Source: Alphaproteobacteria bacterium (GTDB taxonomy: Bacteria; Pseudomonadota; Alphaproteobacteria; Micavibrionales; UBA2020). Taken from it: 11,186 nt of DNA. The notes under the pieces were generated by a model. It searched no databases and had not been told where the DNA came from. It saw nothing but the letters and a program-made list of their open reading frames with translations. The position numbers and the translations under genes were made by a program. Positions within the stretch are counted from its first letter, which is position 1. Each line of letters opens with the position of its first letter. Positions 6,004-11,186 of this stretch are shown here, piece after piece. The DNA lies in NCBI GenBank assembly GCA_020853455.1, contig JADYYV010000143.1:1-11186 (forward strand). Direction: 5' to 3'.

Positions 6004-7422
6004 TTGGCGAAACGCGTTTCAGCCGAGACAATCACCGAAATCACAGGCGCGCCGGGCTTTGGCGAACAAAAGACGCCTATTCCCGCGGCTCCCACCGCCC
6101 AGGACCTTATCGACAAAACCAGACTGCGCCTTGCCAAGGAGGTTCTTGCGACCGAAGCCTGGCTCGATGCCGCAGACCCCGAAAACGAGCGCACGATCGA
6201 AATGCGCAAAAAAGACGTCAAGCTGGCGAAAGAAAACCAGCAGCTGTTCGAAGACCTGATCGCCGATGTGCCGAACGGCTTCAAACTCGTGCCGACTTTC
6301 TATTCGCGCATCACGACCGACGAAAACAACGCGATCAAGGAAGAATATTCTTTCTCCGTCCGCCCGCGCTTCCTGAAATTCCTCGGTGACAATTATGCCG
6401 ACGACCTGCGCGCGCTGGGCATCCCCGATGCGGGGATCGAGCGCATGAAGGGCGGTCTCGACCCGTCCGACGGCAAAGATACTTTTTACCGCCTCAACGT
6501 CGACCATATCGTGGAACGCGCCGGCTCCGGCATGATGGGCAAGACCAAATCGCCCGATCCCGACAACGGCAACCGCGTGACATATAACGTCAACCACCTC
6601 GGCAATTTCGTGCTGCTGCCCGAACAGGTGCATGAATACAAAAACAAGCTGAACGATCTGCAGGTGGCATCCGACATGCCCTTCGGCAAAGGCAAATGGA
6701 TCCTCATGATGGCGCCCGAGCGCAATGACCTCCATCACGGTTTCGTGGCGCAGCCGCAGCCCGCCACCAGCAAGCTGAAAGGCCTGCAGGAAAAACCGCT
6801 GCTCAGCTATCACGCGCAATATTCCGCGACCACCATGGCGCAGGAAATCGCGGAGCTGAAACAGCTGGCCGGCATGCGCCCGCTTGTGCGCGGCATGATC
6901 GAAACGGCCGAAGCCGAACAGACGACCGTCGCCGAACTGGCGGAGCAGCAGGCCCGCCAGAAAAAAGCCGGCCTGCGCAAATCGTTCAACGACGCGGTGT
7001 CGAAAGACCGCGAATCCGACACCCTCGTCAACGGCCTTGTGCGCCCGGCGATCAAGGATCTGACCGACAGCTTCGCGTCGCTTTACCGCAAGGTTTCCAA
7101 ATCGACCGCGCAGCCGCGCGAGCGCGACGCGTTCTGGGATCTGCTGCGCCTCTATCAGGGCGACGAAGTCACCAACCTGCGCGCCGATGTGGCGGCGCTG
7201 CCCGTGCCCGAAGCGGCGGAGATGGTGAGCGTATTCCGCCAGCTGGATACCGATTTCAACAAGCTGGCCGCAAAGCTAAAGGCCGAAGACGCCGCCAACC
7301 GCGCCGGCCGTCCTGCGAATGACGATAAACACGGCAGGAAGCCTTTCAACCGCAATAACAGCCGCGGCGGCAATCGCGGCGGTCAGGGTGACTCTCGGAT
7401 CAAGCGTCCGGGCCAGCGGTAA
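6004..7422 (+). CDS. HNH-nuclease-like protein with Arg/Gly tail
   Basis: No named family comes to mind. In the 472-residue form, the N-terminal part (about 20-90) is helical and charged. At 163-213 the pattern resembles an HNH (beta-beta-alpha metal) nuclease: RLNVDHIVERAGSG with Asp167-His168, then NVNHLGNFVLLPEQVHEYK with Asn197, Asn201, His210 and Lys213. The spacing DH...GNxVLLP...H..K is that of HNH and DUF1524-type domains. Residues about 275-430 look helical, possibly coiled (AELAEQQARQKKAGLRKSF). The tail (about 435-472) is rich in Arg, Gly and Asn (NSRGGNRGGQGDSRIKRPG), like RNA-binding tails of RNA helicases. A nucleic-acid role is therefore inferred; activity is unproven. Three TAA codons in a row (7420-7428) end the frame. 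It stands alone between lipB and a convergent gene, with its own promoter. Confidence 0.8.
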   Translation: MAKRVSAETITEITGAPGFGEQKTPIPAAPTAQDLIDKTRLRLAKEVLATEAWLDAADPENERTIEMRKKDVKLAKENQQLFEDLIADVPNGFKLVPTFYSRITTDENNAIKEEYSFSVRPRFLKFLGDNYADDLRALGIPDAGIERMKGGLDPSDGKDTFYRLNVDHIVERAGSGMMGKTKSPDPDNGNRVTYNVNHLGNFVLLPEQVHEYKNKLNDLQVASDMPFGKGKWILMMAPERNDLHHGFVAQPQPATSKLKGLQEKPLLSYHAQYSATTMAQEIAELKQLAGMRPLVRGMIETAEAEQTTVAELAEQQARQKKAGLRKSFNDAVSKDRESDTLVNGLVRPAIKDLTDSFASLYRKVSKSTAQPRERDAFWDLLRLYQGDEVTNLRADVAALPVPEAAEMVSVFRQLDTDFNKLAAKLKAEDAANRAGRPANDDKHGRKPFNRNNSRGGNRGGQGDSRIKRPGQR

Positions 7423-7445
7423 TAATAACTAAAACGATATGATGA

Positions 7446-8027
7446 TTAAGCGCGCGGCTTCGGCGGCTGCTGAAGCGCGGGGTTCGCTTTCAGCGTTTTT
7501 TCCGGGAAGCGTTCGGGCACGAACCATGCGGTATAGGTCGTGACGGTGCGCATCGTGGCCGCCGTCAGTGTTCCGGCATAAAGCGTCTGCCCCGCGGGGA
7601 AGGTGTCGCCGTCGCGCAGTTTGCGTGCCATGCTCTCCAGCGATTCTTTGGCGCTATAGGGCGCGTATTTCTCGCCGAAATCGGGCAGGGCCAGCATCCC
7701 ACCGTCCTTGCCAAGGCTGTAGAAGGTCGCGTTGATCGGCTTTTGCTCCGATTTGCGGTTCTGCTCCGCGATGCGGGCGTCGAAACCGACAGCGATATTG
7801 TTCTGCGCCAGCGTCTCGATATCCTTCGTGCGCATTTCTTTCAGAACGCCTTCCAGTTTTTTCACATAGCCTTCACCGGCGGATGCCTCGAAAGCGGGCG
7901 TGGAAATGGCGACAAGCGCGGCAATCGCCTCGGGCTTGCGGGCGCGCGCATCTGTGCCTTCACCATGAACGACATAGTTGAAAGTGTTGCGCAGGCCGGA
8001 TTTGAGCGTCTGGATAGGATTTTTCAT
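7446..8027 (-). CDS. Unrecognised 193-residue protein
   Basis: I cannot assign a family. The product starts MKNPIQTLKSGLRNTFNYVV. A helical region (about 30-75, AIAALVAISTPAFEASAGEG then YVKKLEGVLKEM) is followed by a mixed region with NATFYSLGKDGGMLALPDFG. Next come GDTFPAGQTLYAGTLTA and TTYTAWFVPERFPEK, which could be strands. The C-terminus is Pro-rich (ALQQPPKPRA). There is no signal peptide or convincing membrane helix. It converges on the HNH-like gene with only 23 bp between stop codons and no visible terminator, so the two transcripts probably overlap. A consensus -35 lies upstream, but no Shine-Dalgarno precedes the ATG at 8027, and there is no other early Met, so a leaderless mRNA is likely. 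Confidence 0.75.
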   Translation of the reverse strand: MKNPIQTLKSGLRNTFNYVVHGEGTDARARKPEAIAALVAISTPAFEASAGEGYVKKLEGVLKEMRTKDIETLAQNNIAVGFDARIAEQNRKSEQKPINATFYSLGKDGGMLALPDFGEKYAPYSAKESLESMARKLRDGDTFPAGQTLYAGTLTAATMRTVTTYTAWFVPERFPEKTLKANPALQQPPKPRA

Positions 8028-8033
8028 CCGGAT

Positions 8034-8062
8034 AAGTTACCTAAAACCAGCTATTATGTCAA
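8034..8062 (-). promoter_or_regulatory. Promoter of the 193-residue unknown gene
   Basis: On the minus strand, a perfect TTGACA (8057-8062), 17 bp, then TAACTT (8034-8039, 3/6). Six nt separate this -10 from the ATG at 8027, which would place the transcript start at the start codon. The competing reading is CATAAT (5/6 to -10), overlapping TTGACA by two bases, with no matching -35 and an 18-nt leader lacking a ribosome site. Confidence 0.45.
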
Positions 8063-8110
8063 CAAAACCTTCAAATCCGGTTTTATTCTTTGTCGCAAGC
8101 CATTCAATAT

Positions 8111-8141
8111 GTTAAAAAAGACGCGGTTTTTAACCTTTTTT
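8111..8141 (+). promoter_or_regulatory. Hairpin plus T-run in the dehydrogenase leader
   Basis: GTTAAAAA (8111-8118) pairs with TTTTTAAC (8127-8134) over an 8-base loop, followed by C and six T (8136-8141). It lies just before the start of the sugar dehydrogenase. The form is that of a weak terminator or attenuator, or a dyad operator; the A/T-rich stem makes strong termination doubtful. Confidence 0.4.
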
Positions 8142-8152
8142 GGATGATTGCC

Positions 8153-9523
8153 ATGACCGCACAACGCGCCCCGCTCCAGCCCGTCAAACCGTCGATCGAT
8201 GTCGATGCGCTCTGCGCCAAGTTCACCAACAAGACCGCGAAGATCGGCATCATCGGTTTGGGCTATGTCGGCCTGCCGCTCGCCTGCGCTATCTGCACCA
8301 AAGATTTTCATGCCGTCGGTTTCGACATCGACGAAAGCAAGATCAGGAAACTGCGCGCCGGCGAATCCTATATCGGCAACATCCACAACGACAAGGTTTC
8401 GGACTTTGTGAAATCCGGCCTGCTGTCGCCCACTTCCGACTTCTCGAAACTGTCCGAGGTCGATGCGGTCATTCTCTGCGTGCCGACGCCGCTCAACAAA
8501 AACCGCGAACCCGATATGACCTATGTCGTGAAGACGGTCGAGACGGTGGCGAAATACCTGAAGCGCGGTCAGCTGATCGTGCTGGAATCCACGACCTACC
8601 CCGGCACGACCAGCGATTTGATGGCGCCGATCCTCGAAAACGCGACCGGCCTGAAATCGGGCGTCGATTTCTTCCTGGCGTTTTCGCCGGAACGCGAAGA
8701 TCCGGGGAATGCGAAATTCCACACCGCCATCATCCCCAAAATCATCGGCGGCGACGGCGCGCCCGCGCTGAAACTGGCGCAGACGATGTATGACCAGTTT
8801 CTGGCGAAAACGGTCGCCGTATCGTCCACCGCAACGGCCGAAGCCGTGAAGCTGACCGAAAACGTGTTTCGCTCCGTCAATATCGCGCTCGTGAACGAAT
8901 TGAAAGTCATCTATGACGCGATGGGCATCGACATCTGGGAAGTCATCGACGCGGCGAAAACGAAGCCCTTCGGCTATATGGCTTTCTATCCCGGCCCCGG
9001 CCTTGGCGGGCACTGCATTCCGATCGACCCGTTTTACCTGACATGGAAGGCGCGCGAATACGGCATCACCACGAAATTCATCGAGCTCGCGGGCGAGATC
9101 AACCTTGCCATGCCGCGCTTCGTCGTCAACCGCCTGGTCGAAGCGCTGGACGAACGCTTCGGCAAATCCATGAGCGCGTCGAAAATCCTGATCCTCGGCA
9201 TGGCGTACAAGAAAAACGTCGCCGATATCCGCGAAAGCCCCGCCTTCGCCGTGATGGACCTGCTGACGGCGCGCCGCGCGCAAATCGATTTCCACGACCC
9301 GCATGTGGATGTCGTGCCGCCGACCCGCGAACACGCGCATTACACGGGCATGGCGTCCGTCGCCCTGTCGCCCGCGATGGTGGCCGGTTATGACGCGGTT
9401 GTGATCGTGACCGACCATGACGGGGTTGATTATGGCATGGTCGCGGCAAATGCCAGGCTGGTGATCGACACCCGCAACGCGCTAAACGGTGTCACAAACC
9501 GCGACAATATCGTAAAGGCCTGA
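8153..9523 (+). CDS. Nucleotide-sugar 6-dehydrogenase, UDP-GlcNAc/ManNAc type
   Basis: The enzyme oxidises C6 of a UDP-sugar to the uronic acid with two NAD+, making a precursor for capsule, O-antigen or exopolysaccharide. In the 456-residue form, the NAD site IGIIGLGYVGLPLA is near 32-45. ESYIGNI follows at about 71. The central helix has EAVKLTENVFR with the conserved lysine near 233. The active-site motif GGHCIPIDP has the nucleophilic Cys288, and YKKNVADIRESP opens the C-terminal domain. ESYI and the FHDPHV stretch resemble WbpA-like UDP-GlcNAc dehydrogenases more than plain UDP-glucose dehydrogenases; substrate is inferred. ATG 8153 is chosen because GGATGAT just upstream resembles a Shine-Dalgarno. 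ATG 8144 (459 aa) is possible, while TTG 8090 would put the leader hairpin inside the gene. No glycosyltransferase neighbours are seen. Confidence 0.92.
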   Translation: MTAQRAPLQPVKPSIDVDALCAKFTNKTAKIGIIGLGYVGLPLACAICTKDFHAVGFDIDESKIRKLRAGESYIGNIHNDKVSDFVKSGLLSPTSDFSKLSEVDAVILCVPTPLNKNREPDMTYVVKTVETVAKYLKRGQLIVLESTTYPGTTSDLMAPILENATGLKSGVDFFLAFSPEREDPGNAKFHTAIIPKIIGGDGAPALKLAQTMYDQFLAKTVAVSSTATAEAVKLTENVFRSVNIALVNELKVIYDAMGIDIWEVIDAAKTKPFGYMAFYPGPGLGGHCIPIDPFYLTWKAREYGITTKFIELAGEINLAMPRFVVNRLVEALDERFGKSMSASKILILGMAYKKNVADIRESPAFAVMDLLTARRAQIDFHDPHVDVVPPTREHAHYTGMASVALSPAMVAGYDAVVIVTDHDGVDYGMVAANARLVIDTRNALNGVTNRDNIVKA

Positions 9524-9532
9524 TTTCCCTCT

Positions 9533-9563
9533 TTATCTTTGCCGCCAAGCTTGGCTAAGATAA
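9533..9563. repeat. Imperfect inverted repeat
   Basis: TTATCTT (9533-9539) mirrors AAGATAA (9557-9563) around the palindrome CCAAGCTTGG (9546-9555), with a few unmatched bases between. It lies in the 70-bp gap between the dehydrogenase and the next gene. There is no T-run, so it is an operator-like or mRNA-end structure, not a standard terminator. Confidence 0.4.
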
Positions 9564-9593
9564 CCCTTGAGCGAATTGGACAAGGGGTAAGCG

Positions 9594-10115
9594 ATGTTTG
9601 GCTTTGGCGAGAAAAGCAAGATTCAGGCCGCGAAAGTCGGCGCACGCGAAAAAATCCGCCTTGCGCAGCAAATCGCCGCGAAGGGCGGCGATGTCGTCCT
9701 CTCCAAAAAAGAAGGCAAGGAAACCAGCGTCGCCGTTTCCGTCATCACGATTTACGTCATGGCCTGCGCGGTCAGCTGGATGGTCAGCCAGAAATACATC
9801 TCGAACGGGCAGAGCCTCGGTTTCCGCTTCGGCTGGGACGAACTCGACCGCCTGCTGTTCAAGGCCGGCAATATCAACGTCACAGGCACCGAAGTCCTCG
9901 ATTACGGGCTGCTGATCGGTTTTCGCGCCGCTATGCTGCTGCTGGCGGCGGGTGTCGTTCCCTTCGTCGCGCTTGTCGTGCAAAAATCGCTGGATGCCGC
10001 CGGCATGAATCCCTTCCGCACCGTCTGGGGCACGCCCATCGGCATCCTGCTGGTGATCATCGGCATGAAGGAATATATCGGCCCGCTGCTGATGGAAGTC
10101 TTCGGCATTTTCTGA
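9594..10115 (+). CDS. Small membrane protein of unknown function
   Basis: A protein of 173 residues. A basic cytoplasmic-looking N-terminus (1-44, rich in Lys, Ala, Arg) precedes three predicted membrane helices at about 45-64 (VSVITIYVMACAVSWMV), 103-129 (YGLLIGFRAAMLLLAAGVV) and 144-172 (TPIGILLVIIGMKEYIGPLL). A polar loop at 65-100 contains FGWDELDRLLFKAG. By the positive-inside rule the N-terminus is probably cytoplasmic and the 65-100 loop outside. I recognise no family. AAGGGG (9582-9587), 6 nt before the ATG, fixes the start. The TerC gene begins 48 bp after its stop with no terminator between, so the two are probably co-transcribed and it may assist or be regulated with the exporter. 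Confidence 0.82.
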   Translation: MFGFGEKSKIQAAKVGAREKIRLAQQIAAKGGDVVLSKKEGKETSVAVSVITIYVMACAVSWMVSQKYISNGQSLGFRFGWDELDRLLFKAGNINVTGTEVLDYGLLIGFRAAMLLLAAGVVPFVALVVQKSLDAAGMNPFRTVWGTPIGILLVIIGMKEYIGPLLMEVFGIF

Positions 10116-10163
10116 ACCGTTTCTGAACCACCTCCCCGCCAACACGTTATTCAAGGATAATAA

Positions 10164-11186
10164 ATGGAAAACGACCTTACGCTTCTGGGCAGCCAGCCAT
10201 TATGGGTTTGGGGTGTATTCTTTGCCCTCTTTCTGGGCGTTCTGGTGTTCGACCTGAACGTGGTCAATAAAAAGGACCATGTGTTCGGCGCGAAGGAAAG
10301 CCTGCGCCTGTCGGCGCTTTACGGCCTGATCGCGCTCGCCTTCGGCGGCTTCATCTGGGCGCTGCCCACGGGAGGCATGCAGAATGCGGGACTGTTCGTG
10401 ACCGGTTACCTGGTCGAACTGTCGCTGTCGATGGACAATATCTTCGTCATCTCGCTCGTGCTCAGCTACTTCGCCGTGCCAAAGGAATACCAGCACCGCG
10501 TGCTGTTCTGGGGCATCATGGGCGTGATCGTCATGCGCGGCCTGATGATCGGCGCGGGCTCGGCGATCGTGCAGGAATTCGAATGGGTGCTGCTGCTGTT
10601 CGCCCTGTTCCTCGTCTATACCGGCGCGAAAATGCTGGTCATGGACGACGAGGAAGACGAACACGACCTGTCCAACAACAAGGTCGTGAAGTTCTTCAAG
10701 AAAAACCTGCGCGTGACCGACGAATATCACGGCCACGACTTCACCGTCCGCAAAAAAGACAAATCCGGCAAGATGGTGATGTTTGCAACGCCGCTGCTGC
10801 TGGCGCTGTGCGTGGTCGAGGTGGTTGACGTGATTTTCGCGGTCGACTCCATCCCCGCGATCCTGGCGATCACGCAAGACCCGTTTATCGTCTATACCAG
10901 CAACCTGTTCGCCATCATGGGCCTGCGCGCGCTTTATTTCGCGCTCTCCGCGATGCTCGACCGCTTCCAATACCTCAAATTTGCGCTATCGCTGGTGCTG
11001 GTGTTCATCGGCCTGAAGGTGCTGATCGGCAAGGGGCCGGAGGAAGTGGCGGCATGGCTGCAGGGCTCCAATCCCGAACTCGCCAACACCATCGGCAGCT
11101 TCGCCTTCCACATGCCGCCCTGGGTTTCGCTGCTGCTGACCGTCGGCACGCTGGTGGCGGGCGGCGTGTTTTCCTTCATCAAGACC
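10164..11186 (+). CDS. TerC/Alx-family membrane protein (3' end missing)
   Basis: TerC/Alx proteins are multi-helix inner-membrane proteins. Alx-type members are linked to Mn2+ export and alkaline pH, and others to tellurite resistance or metal loading of secreted proteins. The 341 codons present run to the window edge. Helices lie at about 12-34, 47-67, 74-102, 112-135, 139-158, 207-235, 243-264, 270-288 and 318-339. The paired acidic signatures are VELSLSMDNIFV (84-95) and VDVIFAVDSIPAILAIT (221-237), with SNLFAIMGLRALYF after them. The cytoplasmic loop (159-206) has DDEEDEH and VTDEYHGHDF, as in Alx. AAGGA (10153-10157), 6 nt upstream, supports the ATG. The 48-bp leader is too short for a yybP-ykoY Mn2+ riboswitch. 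Which metal it moves cannot be told from sequence. Confidence 0.92.
   Translation, partial: MENDLTLLGSQPLWVWGVFFALFLGVLVFDLNVVNKKDHVFGAKESLRLSALYGLIALAFGGFIWALPTGGMQNAGLFVTGYLVELSLSMDNIFVISLVLSYFAVPKEYQHRVLFWGIMGVIVMRGLMIGAGSAIVQEFEWVLLLFALFLVYTGAKMLVMDDEEDEHDLSNNKVVKFFKKNLRVTDEYHGHDFTVRKKDKSGKMVMFATPLLLALCVVEVVDVIFAVDSIPAILAITQDPFIVYTSNLFAIMGLRALYFALSAMLDRFQYLKFALSLVLVFIGLKVLIGKGPEEVAAWLQGSNPELANTIGSFAFHMPPWVSLLLTVGTLVAGGVFSFIKT

Noticed and set aside
5042..6031. 329-codon minus-strand open frame across lipB and its downstream gap
   Set aside because: It is antisense to lipB with its catalytic motifs intact; the composition is that of a shadow frame.
8054..9418. 454-codon open frame on the minus strand opposite the sugar dehydrogenase
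   Set aside because: It lies fully antisense to a well-supported enzyme gene. Its product is rich in Arg, His, Asp and Gly with no domain, as expected of a GC-rich shadow frame.
10110..10129. Tandem TTCTGAACC repeat at the end of the small membrane-protein gene
   Set aside because: Only two copies of 9 bases, 11 bp apart and partly coding. It is too short to call a repeat element or binding site.
10116..10163. Possible Mn2+ (yybP-ykoY) riboswitch before the TerC gene
   Set aside because: The gap is only 48 nt, too short for this riboswitch, and no matching paired structure is seen.
10200..10970. 256-codon minus-strand open frame within the TerC gene
   Set aside because: It is opposite a recognised membrane protein, and its Gln/His/Arg-rich composition is the mirror of hydrophobic codons.

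Overview
The window reads as chromosomal DNA of a GC-rich bacterium, most likely an alphaproteobacterium. The evidence is a MaeB-type malic enzyme with a fused phosphotransacetylase-like domain, an alphaproteobacterial-looking LipB, strong GC bias at third codon positions, several TTG/GTG starts, and promoters placed so close to ATG codons that the mRNAs may be leaderless. The assignment is inferred from protein style, not from a marker gene. I see no insertion sequence, phage gene or CRISPR array.

Left part (1-4938, all on the minus strand, so read from right to left). An unrecognised 176-residue protein is followed by a tRNA-Leu(GAG) gene with its own promoter and a clear intrinsic terminator. 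Next is maeB, whose stop codon overlaps the start of mgtE (magnesium transporter) by 8 bp. Last is a short ankyrin-repeat gene that runs off the left edge and has its own promoter. maeB and mgtE are almost certainly co-translated, joining a divalent-metal-dependent enzyme to a Mg2+ importer.

Middle part (4939-8027). A divergent promoter region with an 18-bp inverted repeat separates the unknown protein from lipB (octanoyltransferase, the first step of lipoate attachment). Downstream lies a 472-residue protein that no family name immediately fits. It carries an HNH-nuclease-like His/Asn/His pattern and ends in an Arg/Gly-rich tail. It faces a convergent 193-residue unknown gene that appears to be leaderless.

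Right part (8028-11186, plus strand). A nucleotide-sugar 6-dehydrogenase of the UDP-GlcNAc/ManNAc type (surface polysaccharide precursor) has a hairpin plus T-run in its leader. It is followed by a small three-helix membrane protein of unknown function and a TerC/Alx-family membrane protein (probable metal exporter) cut by the right edge. The last two look like an operon.

No gene-free stretch exceeds 300 bases. The largest are 4112-4407 (holding the tRNA, its terminator and its promoter) and 5804-6003 (two small hairpins and a promoter with a dyad). The most interesting object is the HNH-like/RG-tail protein. The basic tail on MaeB and the two probable leaderless genes are also worth attention. 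I did not find a convincing multi-gene new system.
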